Source: Nocardiopsis_C rhodophaea (lineage in GTDB: Bacteria; Actinomycetota; Actinomycetes; Streptosporangiales; Streptosporangiaceae). Taken from it: a stretch of DNA of 64,000 nucleotides. Positions 32,637 through 41,248 of this stretch are shown here, in pieces (position 1 is the first letter of the stretch; each line of letters opens with the position of its first letter). The notes under the pieces are model-generated. The model was not told the origin of the DNA and did not search any database. It worked only from the letters and a program-made list of their open reading frames with translations. Location of the stretch: assembly GCF_039530945.1 (NCBI RefSeq), contig NZ_BAAAPC010000024.1, forward strand, positions 1 through 64,000, given 5' to 3'. The translations under genes were made by a program, and so were the position numbers.

Positions 32637-34700
32637 ATGCGCCCGCCCGGTCCCCCCGCCGGAGTCGGCGCGGGCTACCGCCACCTGTTCACCCCGCTGC
32701 GCCTGGGCCCCCTGACGGTCGCCAACCGCATCGTGTTCTGCGCCCACCTGACCAACTACGCCGACAACGGCCGCCCCACCGCCCAGCACGCGGCCTACTA
32801 CGCCGCCCGGGCGGCCGGCGGGGCCGGGCTGATCATCACCGAGGAGCACTCCACCCACCCCACCGACCGCCCCTACGAAAAACTCATCGAGGGCTACGCC
32901 CCGGACGCCATCGACGGGTACCGGCGCATCACCGACGCCGTCCACGCCCACGACGTGCCGATCCTGGCCCAGCTCAACCACAACGGCGGGCAGGCCAGCT
33001 CCATGTACACCCGCCTGCCGGTATGGGCGCCCAGCCCGATCGCCGACCCGCTGTTCGGCGAAGTGCCCAAGGCGGTCGAGGAGCACGAGATCACCGAGAT
33101 CATCGACGCCTACGCGCAGGTGGCCGCCCGCTGCGTGGCGGGCGGATTCGACGGCGTGGAGCTGCAGTGCTCGCACTCCTCCATCGTGCGCGCCTTCCTC
33201 TCCCCGGCCACCAACCAGCGCACCGACCGCTGGGGCGGCCCGCTGCCCCACCGCGCCCGGCTGCTGCTGCACCTCGTCGACGCCGTGCGCGCGGCCGTGG
33301 GACCGGGCCGGGCCGTGGGGGTGCGGCTGTGCGGGGACGAGCTGATCGAGGGCGGCACCACCATCGACGAGGCGGTGGAGGTGGCCCGGATGGTGGACGC
33401 CACCGGGCAGGTCGACTACATCAACACCTCGATCGGGGTGGCCACCCACACCCTGCACATGGTCGAGGCGAGCATGCGCGTCCCGCCGGGCTATGCCGCC
33501 TACATCCCCAGCGCGATCCGCGCGGCGGTGCGCGCCCCCGTGGTGGGGGTGGGCCGGTTCAAGGACCCGCTGCAGGCCGACCGGGCGCTGCGCGCGGGCC
33601 ACGCCGACCTCGTCGGTGTGGTGCGCGGGCAGATCGCCGACCCCGACTTCGCGGCCAAGGCGCGGTCCGGCCACGCCGAGCAGATCCGCACGTGCCTGTC
33701 GTGCAACCAGGAGTGCGTGGGGCGCATGGGCCTCAACCGGTGGCTGGGGTGCATCGAGAACCCGCGCGCGGGACGCGAGGCGCTCCCGGACCCCCGGCCC
33801 TCCTCCGGCGCCCCCGCCGCGGCGGCTCCGGCCGCGGGCCAACCGGGAGCGGCCCCCTCTCCGGCCGCGGGGCCGGCGCCGGGGCGGCGCGTGCTGGTCG
33901 TGGGCGGTGGACCGGGCGGCCTGCAGGCCGCGGTCAGCGCCGCCGAGGGCGGCCACCGGGTCATGCTCGTGGAGCGCGGGGCGCAGCTGGGCGGGGCGGT
34001 GCTGATCGCCGCGCGGGCGCCCGGCCGCGCCGAGCTCCTCGACCTCACCCGCAACCTGGCCGCGCACGCCCGCCGCCTGGGCGTCGAGGTCGAACTCGGG
34101 ACCGAGGCCGACGCCGCGATGCTCGCGGCGCACCGCCCTGGGGCGGTGGTCCTGGCGACCGGGGCCGTGCCCGCGGCACCGTGGTGGGCCGGCGGGCACG
34201 CGCGCGTGGTCGACGTCCGCGACGTCCTGGAGGGGCGGGCGGACCCGGCCGGTCGGGTGGTGGTCATCGACGAGCTCGGCTTCCACCAGGCCACCTCGGT
34301 GGCCGAGCTGCTGGCCGGGCGGGGCTGCGAGGTGGAGGTGGTGACCCCCGCCCTGGTGGTCGGCCAGGATCTGGGGATCACCCTCGACTTGGAGACCTGG
34401 AACGCCACGGCGCACGCGCTGGGCATCCGGCAGAGCACCGAGCGGGTCCCCATGGGCGCCGAGGACGCGCCCGGCGCGGCCGGCGGGGTGCTGCTGCGCC
34501 TCCAGCACCACCCCACGGGAACCGAGGAGGCGCGGGAGGCGGACTGGGTGGTGTGCGCCGTGCACCAGCGGCCCGACGACGCCCTGTGGCACGCCCTGCG
34601 CGGCGCCCCCTTCGCGGTCCACCGCGTCGGCGACTGCCTGGCCCCGCGCCGCGCCCACGCGGCCGTCGTCGAAGGCCACGCCGTGGCGGTGGGCCTATGA
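32637..34700 (+). CDS. Mycofactocin-associated FadH/OYE oxidoreductase 2
   Basis: 687 residues with the same layout as the preceding gene but a complete barrel start (LFTPLRLGPLTVANRIVFCAH). FMN-barrel motifs include GGFDGVELQCSHSSIVRAFLSP and NQRTDRWGG. The Fe-S motif is CLSCNQECVGRMGLNRWLGC, and the C-terminal FAD/NAD domain begins VLVVGGGPGGLQAAVSAAEGG after an Ala/Pro-rich linker. It probably transfers electrons between a nicotinamide or mycofactocin donor and an enone-like substrate. GAGGAGGCGCCG precedes the ATG. Confidence 0.85.
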   Translation: MRPPGPPAGVGAGYRHLFTPLRLGPLTVANRIVFCAHLTNYADNGRPTAQHAAYYAARAAGGAGLIITEEHSTHPTDRPYEKLIEGYAPDAIDGYRRITDAVHAHDVPILAQLNHNGGQASSMYTRLPVWAPSPIADPLFGEVPKAVEEHEITEIIDAYAQVAARCVAGGFDGVELQCSHSSIVRAFLSPATNQRTDRWGGPLPHRARLLLHLVDAVRAAVGPGRAVGVRLCGDELIEGGTTIDEAVEVARMVDATGQVDYINTSIGVATHTLHMVEASMRVPPGYAAYIPSAIRAAVRAPVVGVGRFKDPLQADRALRAGHADLVGVVRGQIADPDFAAKARSGHAEQIRTCLSCNQECVGRMGLNRWLGCIENPRAGREALPDPRPSSGAPAAAAPAAGQPGAAPSPAAGPAPGRRVLVVGGGPGGLQAAVSAAEGGHRVMLVERGAQLGGAVLIAARAPGRAELLDLTRNLAAHARRLGVEVELGTEADAAMLAAHRPGAVVLATGAVPAAPWWAGGHARVVDVRDVLEGRADPAGRVVVIDELGFHQATSVAELLAGRGCEVEVVTPALVVGQDLGITLDLETWNATAHALGIRQSTERVPMGAEDAPGAAGGVLLRLQHHPTGTEEAREADWVVCAVHQRPDDALWHALRGAPFAVHRVGDCLAPRRAHAAVVEGHAVAVGL

Positions 34701-34840
34701 CACCCCGCCCCGCACCGCCGCGGTCGCCACCGCAGGCGACGTGCGGGCGTCGGGGACCGGCCGCCCCGGAGCCGCGCCACGCCACGGCCGGGCTTCCCCC
34801 AGCCCCCGCCACGGCCCCCACGACACAGCGGAGGATTCCG

Positions 34841-35854
34841 ATGACGCCGTCCAGCCGCCCCTGCGCGTCCCGCCCCCTGCCCGCCGGGCAGCCCCTGGCC
34901 GTGGTCCAGGCCCATGAGGGGGAGCTGCCCGCCGGCGCCGCCGAGGAGCTCGCCGAGGCCCGCGGCCGCGCCCTGGTGCTCGGGTCCGGGGCGCGCGACG
35001 CCGCCGAGGCGCTGCGCGGTGTGGCCGTGCGGTCGTGGTACGCCCCGACCGGCGGGCGGGCGGGGCCCGGCGCTGTGCTGCCCGGGCTCGTCGACGCCCT
35101 GGGCGAGGTCCCGCTGGTGATCTGCCCGGCCTCGCCGGACGGGCGCGATCTGGCGCCGCGCCTGGCCGCCGCCTGCGGGCGCGCCCTGCTGGCCGGGGCG
35201 ATCCGGGTGCGGTTGGATGACGCCCGCGGGGTCGTGGCGGCCGAGTTGGAGCGCTGGGAGGGGCGGGTGATCGTGGACGCCGAGGCGCCCGCCCCGGCCG
35301 TCGCGACGCTGCTGCCGGGCGCGCGCACGGTTGCGCCCGCCCCCGGCGGGGTCGGCGCCGGCGAGCCGGTGCCGGTCGCGCTGCCGGTCGCGCCGGCCCA
35401 CGACGCCCGGTCCCTCGGGGTCGCCGCGGCGCGCCCCGAGGCGCGGGAGCTGGGCGAGGCGGCCCGCGTGGTGGGCGGCGGCGCCGGACTGGTGCCGCGG
35501 GGGACCGCTGATTCCCACGCGCGCCGCACGTTCGACCTCCTGGCCCGGGTCGCGGCCCGATTGGACGCATCAGCCGGGGCCACACGCGTGGCCACTGATG
35601 CCGGATGGATCGATCCAGACCGGCAAATTGGCATTACTGGCGCCATGATTGGCCCTGAGCTGTACATCGCATTCGGGATCTCTGGTGCGAGTCAGCACAC
35701 CGGTGGCCTGGGCTCGCCCCGGCACATCATCAGTGTCAACACCGACCCCTCCTGCCCCATGACGCGCCGCGCCGACCTCGGCCTGGTCACCGACGCCCGC
35801 GCCCTCCTGGAGGCACTGGACCGCCGACTGGCCGAGGAGGCCCACGCCCCATGA
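34841..35854 (+). CDS. fixB: Electron transfer flavoprotein alpha subunit (FixB/EtfA)
   Basis: 337 residues. The N-terminal half is divergent and Ala/Gly-rich, but the C-terminal FAD-binding domain is unmistakable: DAGWIDPDRQIGITGAMIGP, then LYIAFGISGASQHTGG and ISVNTDPSCPMTRRADLGLV. With the beta subunit (37508) it would form the heterodimeric ETF that passes single electrons from flavoenzymes to FixC. GGAGG lies seven bases before the ATG. The FAD-binding stretch (about 35565-35700) is visibly less GC-rich than the rest. It overlaps fixC by 4 bases. Confidence 0.85.
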   Translation: MTPSSRPCASRPLPAGQPLAVVQAHEGELPAGAAEELAEARGRALVLGSGARDAAEALRGVAVRSWYAPTGGRAGPGAVLPGLVDALGEVPLVICPASPDGRDLAPRLAAACGRALLAGAIRVRLDDARGVVAAELERWEGRVIVDAEAPAPAVATLLPGARTVAPAPGGVGAGEPVPVALPVAPAHDARSLGVAAARPEARELGEAARVVGGGAGLVPRGTADSHARRTFDLLARVAARLDASAGATRVATDAGWIDPDRQIGITGAMIGPELYIAFGISGASQHTGGLGSPRHIISVNTDPSCPMTRRADLGLVTDARALLEALDRRLAEEAHAP

Positions 35855-37185
35855 CCCCACCCCCCGCCCCCGCCTCGCGCCCCGACGCCCACCTGGACGC
35901 CGTCGTGGTCGGCGCGGGCCCGGCCGGAGCCGCGGCCGCCCTCGAACTCGCCCGCGCCGGACGCTCCGTCACCCTGCTGGAACGCGGCCCCTACCCCGGA
36001 TCCAAGAACGTCTACGGCGGCGTGGTCTACGGCCGCGTCCTGGACGACGTCATCCCCCACTGGTGGGAAGAGGCCCCCGTACAGCGGTGGGTGGTGCGCC
36101 GCTCCACCATGCTGCTCACCGACCAGCGCGCCCTGGCGGTCGACCTGCGCTCCCAGGACTGGGGAGCCCCGCCCCACAACGGCATGACCGCCTACCGCGC
36201 CGACTTCGACTCCTGGCTGGCCCACAAGGCCGTCAGCGCCGGAGCCCGCCTACTGACCTCCACCGTCGCCACCGACCTCCTGCGCGACACCACCGGCACC
36301 ACCACCGGCGTGCGCACCGACCGCCCCGGCGGCGACCTGCCCGCCCGCGTGGTCATCGCCTGCGACGGCGTCAACTCCTTCCTCGCCAAGCAGGCCGGAC
36401 TGCTGCCCGCCGCCGACCCCGCCCACCACACCCTCGGCGTCAAGGAGGTCATCGGCCTGGACCGCGACACCATCGACGAACGCTTCGGCCTGCGCGGCAC
36501 CGACGGCGCCGACATCGAGATGCTCGGCCACACCCGCGGCATCCCGGGCGGCGGCTTCCTCTACACCAACACCGACACCGTGGCGGTGGGCGCCGTCCTC
36601 TCCCTGACCGGCCTGGCCCAGGCCGGCGTCCGCCCCGAGGAGGTCCTCGCCGGCCTCAAACGCCACCCCGCCATCGCCCCCTACCTGCGCGGCGGCACCG
36701 TGGAGGAGTACTCCGCGCACCTCATCCCCGAGGGCGGCTACGACCACATGCCCCGCCTGGTCGACGACGGCCTGCTCATCGCCGGGGACGCGGCCCAGAT
36801 GACGCTGGCCGCCGGGATCTGGCTGGAGGGCGTCAACTTCGCCATCGGGTCCGGGCTGGCCGCCGGACGCGCGGCCGCCAGCGCCCTGGCCACCGGCGAC
36901 GTCTCCGCCCGCGGCCTGGCACCCTACCGCCGCGACCTGGAGCAGACCTTCGTCCTGGCCGACCACAAACGGCTGCGCGGCGCCCCCGGCCTGGTGCTGT
37001 CCGACCGGGTGCAGCGCCGCTACCCCCACCTGTTCAACGACCTGGCCCACGGCATGTTCACCGTCACCAACCCCGACCCCAAGCCCGGCGTCGCCGCGCT
37101 CCTGCGCCGCTCGGCGCGCCGCAACGGGGTGCGGCTGCGCGACCTGGCCGCCGACGCCTGGAGAGCCTGGAGGGTGTTTCGATGA
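35851..37185 (+). CDS. fixC: FixC: electron-transfer flavoprotein-quinone oxidoreductase
   Basis: 444 residues. A FAD Rossmann motif near the N-terminus (AVVVGAGPAGAAAALELARAG), the geranylgeranyl-reductase/FixC signature (YPGSKNVYGGVVYGRVLDD) and the second FAD contact (GLLIAGDAAQMTLA followed by GVNFAIGSGLAAGRAA). FixC passes electrons from ETF through the FixX iron-sulphur protein to membrane quinone. Start and stop overlap both neighbours (ATGA junctions), so fixBCX are translationally coupled. Confidence 0.9.
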   Translation: MTPPPAPASRPDAHLDAVVVGAGPAGAAAALELARAGRSVTLLERGPYPGSKNVYGGVVYGRVLDDVIPHWWEEAPVQRWVVRRSTMLLTDQRALAVDLRSQDWGAPPHNGMTAYRADFDSWLAHKAVSAGARLLTSTVATDLLRDTTGTTTGVRTDRPGGDLPARVVIACDGVNSFLAKQAGLLPAADPAHHTLGVKEVIGLDRDTIDERFGLRGTDGADIEMLGHTRGIPGGGFLYTNTDTVAVGAVLSLTGLAQAGVRPEEVLAGLKRHPAIAPYLRGGTVEEYSAHLIPEGGYDHMPRLVDDGLLIAGDAAQMTLAAGIWLEGVNFAIGSGLAAGRAAASALATGDVSARGLAPYRRDLEQTFVLADHKRLRGAPGLVLSDRVQRRYPHLFNDLAHGMFTVTNPDPKPGVAALLRRSARRNGVRLRDLAADAWRAWRVFR

Positions 37186-37511
37186 TCCCCGACCCGCCAC
37201 CCCGATCCACTCCGCCCGCCGCGGACTGGGACGACCTGTCGTTCGCCGACCGCATGGCCACCGTCCACTTCCGCGTGGGCCAACGCCCGCACATCACCGT
37301 CGACCCGCAGGTGTGCCGCACCTGCCCGGCCCAGCCGTGCGTGACCGCCTGCCCCGCCGACCTGTTCACACCCACCGCCGACGGCGGCATCCTGTTCAAC
37401 TACGAGCAGTGCTTCGAGTGCGGCACCTGCTACATGGTCTGCGACCAGGACGGCGCGATCTCCTGGAGCTACCCCGACGGCGGGCACGGCGTCGTCTTCC
37501 GGCGCGGATGA
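37182..37511 (+). CDS. fixX: FixX ferredoxin-like protein
   Basis: 109 residues. Two cysteine groups are present, CRTCPAQPCVTACP and CFECGTCYMVCD, enough for at least one [4Fe-4S] cluster. The DLSFADRMATVHFR and HITVDPQVC segments and the GGILFNYEQC phrase match the FixX family. It is the separate Fe-S domain of the ETF:quinone oxidoreductase, which in mitochondria is fused to the flavoprotein. It overlaps fixC and fixA by 4 bases each. Confidence 0.9.
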   Translation: MIPDPPPRSTPPAADWDDLSFADRMATVHFRVGQRPHITVDPQVCRTCPAQPCVTACPADLFTPTADGGILFNYEQCFECGTCYMVCDQDGAISWSYPDGGHGVVFRRG

Positions 37512-38461
37512 GCGCCCCCACGGCTGCGGCCGCCCGCGCCCGCCGGCGCGACGCCGAGGGCCCGCTGGTCGTGGCGTGTGTGCGGCCCGTCGACCCGCAC
37601 CCCCGGGTCGACGCGCTGACCGGCCGCGTCGGCCCCGACGCGCGCTGCGCTGAGCTGCCACCGGGCGAGGCGGCCGCGGTGGAGCACGCGCTGCGGGCGG
37701 CCGAGGCCTGGTCGGGGCGCATCCTGGTGGTGAGCGCGGGCCCCGCGGAGGTGGAGCCGGTACTGCGCGACATCAGCGCCCTGGGCATCGCCGTGCTGCG
37801 CGTCCACGACGCCGACCAGGACCCCGCGCCGGCGGCCGGTGCCGGGGAGCGCGCCGCTGCGGCCGGGATTGCGCAGGACGAACAGGCGCTGGCCGCCGTG
37901 CTGGCCGCGGCGATCACCCACAGCGCGGGGGAGCCGCCCGCGCTGGTGCTGTGCGGGGCCGGATCCCCCCACCGGGGCACCGGGGCGCTGCCCGCGCTGC
38001 TGGCCCACGAGCTGGGCGCGGCCCAGGCGCTGGGGCTGGTGCGGCTGGAAGCGCGGGCCCCTGCCGGCGCGGCCGCCGCCCTGGTCGGCGAGCGCCGGCT
38101 GGACGGCGGCCGCCGCGAGCTGCTGCACATCCCCCTGCCCGCGGTGTGCTCGGTGGAGGCGGGCGGGGTGCGGTTGCGCCGCGCCTCGCTGGCCGGGGCG
38201 CTGGCGGCGGCCCGCGCCCCCGTCCGCTGGACGGCCCCCGCTCCGCTGCGGCGCCCGGGCCTGCGGGTCCGGGGGGTGCGCGCCTACCGGCCGCGCACCC
38301 GCCACGTTGCGCCGCCCCCGGGGGACACTGCCCACGAGCGGTTGCTCGCCCTGACCAACGCCGCCCAGGACCGCGATCCGCCCACGGTGCTGGGCCCGTT
38401 GGAGGCCGAGCAGGCCGCCGAGGAGCTGCTGGCCTTTCTGCGCCGCCACGGCTACCGGTGA
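37508..38461 (+). CDS. fixA: Electron transfer flavoprotein beta subunit (FixA/EtfB)
   Basis: 317 residues. The AMP/FAD-contacting loop is recognisable (LVLCGAGSPHRGTGALPALLAHELGAAQALGL), and the N-terminal strand is VVACVRPVD. The sequence is Ala-rich and divergent from the classical VKQVPDT start. It is the last gene of the operon, so the two ETF subunits are separated by fixC and fixX, in contrast to the usual adjacent fixAB order. A hairpin follows the stop codon. Confidence 0.8.
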   Translation: MSAPTAAAARARRRDAEGPLVVACVRPVDPHPRVDALTGRVGPDARCAELPPGEAAAVEHALRAAEAWSGRILVVSAGPAEVEPVLRDISALGIAVLRVHDADQDPAPAAGAGERAAAAGIAQDEQALAAVLAAAITHSAGEPPALVLCGAGSPHRGTGALPALLAHELGAAQALGLVRLEARAPAGAAAALVGERRLDGGRRELLHIPLPAVCSVEAGGVRLRRASLAGALAAARAPVRWTAPAPLRRPGLRVRGVRAYRPRTRHVAPPPGDTAHERLLALTNAAQDRDPPTVLGPLEAEQAAEELLAFLRRHGYR

Positions 38462-38467
38462 CCTGCC

Positions 38468-38498
38468 CCCGCGGGGCCACCGGTCGCGGTGCCGCGGG
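38468..38498 (+). terminator. Hairpin after fixA
   Basis: CCCGCGG (38468-38474) pairs with CCGCGGG (38492-38498). An inner CACCG/CGGTG stem and a three-base bulge complete the structure. It begins 7 bases after the fixA stop and probably ends the mft-fix operon. Confidence 0.5.
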
Positions 38499-38536
38499 CC
38501 GGGCCGCCCCCGGCGCTGGCGGCTTAGCGCCACCGC

Positions 38537-38981
38537 GTGCGGCCCGAGCATGGCCCCAAACCCGCGCGAAACCCCCCTCGGTTGTCGAGGACGCGGCGGC
38601 GGATTGTCGACGCTGCGATGACGGCGGCGGCCGGGGTCGGCCGCGTGCGGGCGTCGCTCGCCCGGATCGCCGGTCATGCGCGGGTCAGCAAGGGCGCCAT
38701 CTCCTCCTACTTCGACGGCAAGGACGATCTTGTGGGCCGGATCGTCGCCGAGATCTACGCCGACATCTGGGGGCTGTCCAGCGCCCGCGACCGGCTGCGG
38801 GTCTGCATCGCGGCGGCCCTGGAGGACTAGCACGCGCTCGCACCGCAGGCGCTCGATCGCGGTGATGACCACCGTCGGCAGCCACCGCCGGGAGGACGGG
38901 ACGCTGCGCTTCGCCGCCCTGGGTGCTGACGATGCGATCACCGGGGAGCCGTGTCGCGGTCCTGCGCCAGGGCCAGCGTGA
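38537..38981 (+). pseudogene. Frameshifted TetR-family regulator
   Basis: The first frame (38537-38830) encodes a TetR DNA-binding domain (IVDAAMTAAAGVGRVRASLARIAGHARVSKGAISSYF, then KDDLVGRIVAEIYAD) and stops at TAG. The second frame, up to about 38981, continues with a TetR-like ligand-domain piece (RSIAVMTTVGSHRREDGTLRFAALGADDAI). The gene is therefore broken by a small insertion or deletion near 38820. It could be the relic of a regulator of the preceding operon, since mycofactocin loci often carry a TetR-type MftR; that is inference. Confidence 0.65.
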
Positions 38982-39192
38982 CGGGGAGTTCCGCGACGTC
39001 GGCCCCCAGGTGCGGGCCACCACGGCCAGTCGGGCGCTGACCTTGGGCGCTGGCCTCGTGGGTGATGCGTCCTGAGGTGGGTCTGGGCCAGTACGCCACT
39101 GATCTGGTCGCCCTGTTCGGCCTCTCCGTCCGCCCCTAGGATCCCTGGCCTGCCCTCTGCCCGGCCTCCTGCGGGCCTGCTGGCGGGGACCG

Positions 39193-40185
39193 TCAGGGGC
39201 GGGCCAGGGCCAGGCGGGTGAGGAATTCGGTTTCGGTGATGATGTCGATGCGCTGGCCCCGGGCCCGGTAGGCCTCGGCCCGGCGGTGCTTGCTGGTCGT
39301 GCCCGGCCCGTCATGGGCGCCGATGACCAGAACGCCGGTGGCGCGGGTGACATTCTTGGCGGGCTGCCCGCCGGCTTCGGCGATGCGTTTCCAGGCCTCG
39401 GGTTTGTCCATGGCGTCCAGCTCGCCGGAGACGCACACCGTGCGCCCAAACAGCGGCCCGGCGGGGTCGGCGTGGGGGTCGGGTTCGGGCAGCGGGGCGC
39501 GGGTGGCCTCTGCCCAGCGGGCGAAGCGGTCCTGGGCGCCCGCGGGGTGCGGGGCGGGCGGTGGGGCGGCTCCCGGCGCTGTCGGCGCGTCGGGCGGCGC
39601 GGCGCGGGGGTGTTCGGCCTCCAGCCGGCCCAGGCGCAGGCGGGCGGCGCGGGCCAGGTCGCGCAGCGTGCTGGCGCCGAAGTGGTCCATGGCGGCGATG
39701 GCGATGCGCGCGGCGGCCTCGGCGTCGGCGTCGGCGCGGTGGTGGCGGGTGACGGGGTGGCCGATGTGGGCGCAGATCGTGGGCAGCCGGTGGTTGGGGA
39801 GCTCCCGCCAGGTGCGCCGGGCCAGGGCCAGTGTGCAGGCGTAGTCGAGCGGGGGCCAGCCCTGACCGGTGTGGGCGCAGGCGCCGCGCAGCACACTGAT
39901 GTCGAAGGCGGCGTTGTGCGCGACGAGGGCGCCGCCCGCTGCGAAGTCGAGGATGCGGTCGCGCACCTCGGGCCAGTGCGGAGCGTCGGCGACGTCGGCG
40001 GCGGTGATTCCGTGGACGGCGGTGTTGTGGCGGGTGAAGAAGTCCACGGGGCGCGGCGGCCGGATCAGGGTGCTGTACCGGTCCACGACCGCTCCGTCGG
40101 CCACCCGCACCAGGCCGACCGCGCACGCGCTGCCCCGGTCGTGGTTGGCGGTCTCGAAGTCGATCGCGGTCCAGGTGTCGGCCAC
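39193..40185 (-). CDS. DEDDh 3'-5' exonuclease with C-terminal BRCT domain
   Basis: 330 residues. The exonuclease domain (about residues 1-175) has the ExoI motif AIDFETAN, ExoII LVAHNAAFDISVL and ExoIII HHRADADAEAAA, the DnaQ/Pol III epsilon type. After a Pro/Ala linker comes a BRCT domain (residues about 240-328; LFGRTVCVSGELDAM, then TGVLVIGAH). Actinomycetes often have such fusions; a role in DNA repair or processing is likely but unspecified. Three or more copies per genome are common, so it is not the replicative epsilon subunit by default. Confidence 0.85.
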   Translation of the reverse strand: MADTWTAIDFETANHDRGSACAVGLVRVADGAVVDRYSTLIRPPRPVDFFTRHNTAVHGITAADVADAPHWPEVRDRILDFAAGGALVAHNAAFDISVLRGACAHTGQGWPPLDYACTLALARRTWRELPNHRLPTICAHIGHPVTRHHRADADAEAAARIAIAAMDHFGASTLRDLARAARLRLGRLEAEHPRAAPPDAPTAPGAAPPPAPHPAGAQDRFARWAEATRAPLPEPDPHADPAGPLFGRTVCVSGELDAMDKPEAWKRIAEAGGQPAKNVTRATGVLVIGAHDGPGTTSKHRRAEAYRARGQRIDIITETEFLTRLALARP

Positions 40186-40324
40186 GGGCGCCTCCTGCGG
40201 GTCGCGCGTTGCGCTGTGCGGTGCGGTGCGGTGCGTCAGAGCGTGAGGGTACCGCTGCGCGAGGGGCGAGCGCGGCGAAACGGGCGGACCGCCCGGCGCC
40301 TCCGACCGCGCAGGGCACCAGAGG

Positions 40325-40987
40325 TCAGGAGGAGGCGTCGGTGAGCTGGGCGGCGTTGGCTTCGCGCCGCGCGAAGACGTCGTTGGCCATCTCGTTCATC
40401 TGCTTGAGCACTTTCTTGCGGGCGCGTGCGGCCAGGCGGTCGATGTAGAGGCGGCCGTAGGTGTGGTCGGTCTCGTGCTGCAGGCACCGGGCGAAGTAGC
40501 CGGTGCCTTCCACCACCAGGGGGCGGCCGTCCTTGTCGAAGCCGCGCACTACCGCGTGCTTGGCGCGCGGCAGCTCGGCGTGGGGGCCGGGCACCGACAG
40601 GCAGCCCTCGTTCTCCACCACCAGCGGGGTCTGGTCGGGGTCGCGCTCGTCGAGCACGGGGTTGATGACGTGGCCGACGTGGCGCACACCGTCGTCATCG
40701 GGGCAGTCGTAGACGAAGATCCGCAGGTCCTCGCCGACCTGGTTGCCGGCCAGGCCGACCCCTTCCGCCGCGTACATGGTGAGGAACATGTTGTCGATGA
40801 GCGCCGAGAGCTCCGGGGTGCCGAACTGGGCGGGCTCGACGTCCTTGTTGCGCCGGTGCAGCACGTCTTCGCCCACGGCGGCGATCCGCAGCACCGTGCC
40901 CCGGCCGGCTTCGGGGGCCATCTCGGGGTAGGAGTCGACCGGTTCGCCTTGCACGCGCACCCGCGTGTCGATGGACTGCTCCGACAT
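40325..40987 (-). CDS. def: Peptide deformylase
   Basis: 220 residues. The three metal and substrate motifs are present: GVGLAGNQVG (motif 1), EGCLSVPG (motif 2, Cys ligand) and QHETDH (motif 3, two His ligands and the catalytic Glu). It removes the formyl group from nascent peptides. The N-terminus has a 30-residue extension before the domain and the C-terminus a helical tail (KKVLKQMNEMAND). The start ATG 40987 was chosen; the longer frame upstream is in a promoter-like region. Confidence 0.93.
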   Translation of the reverse strand: MSEQSIDTRVRVQGEPVDSYPEMAPEAGRGTVLRIAAVGEDVLHRRNKDVEPAQFGTPELSALIDNMFLTMYAAEGVGLAGNQVGEDLRIFVYDCPDDDGVRHVGHVINPVLDERDPDQTPLVVENEGCLSVPGPHAELPRAKHAVVRGFDKDGRPLVVEGTGYFARCLQHETDHTYGRLYIDRLAARARKKVLKQMNEMANDVFARREANAAQLTDASS

Positions 40988-41063
40988 GCCTGATCTGCTC
41001 TTTCCGGTCCCGGGCGGTTCTCGCCGCGCCGCTGGGGCGGCACGACCTTCGCAAAATAGCAAG

Positions 41064-41094
41064 AATATACAGATTGGGCTGGTCATGTGCGCAA
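41064..41094 (-). promoter_or_regulatory. Candidate promoter for peptide deformylase gene
   Basis: On the minus strand TTGCGC (41094-41089) and TATATT (41069-41064) are spaced by 19 bases in a distinctly A+T-rich patch 77 bases before the def start. The spacer is slightly long, so the call is tentative. Confidence 0.35.
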
Positions 41095-41248
41095 CCCGGC
41101 GGCACGCGCCCCCGCCCTCTCCCCTCCTATTGTCCCCGCCCGGCCGCCCCGGCCGGGTCACATCCGGCAACCGGGACAACCGGAGGCCCGCGGAGCCGCC
41201 CCGCTGACTGGCCGTCGGCAGCCGCCGCGCACGCCGGGCGGAACGTAC

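Noticed and set aside
30660..34679. A 1339-codon open frame antisense to the two OYE genes
   Set aside because: Composition is Gly/Arg/Ala/His-rich without any domain, while the plus strand carries two clear enzymes.
40216..40235. Four tandem GTGCG units
   Set aside because: A short simple-sequence repeat between two genes; no partner repeats or functional context.
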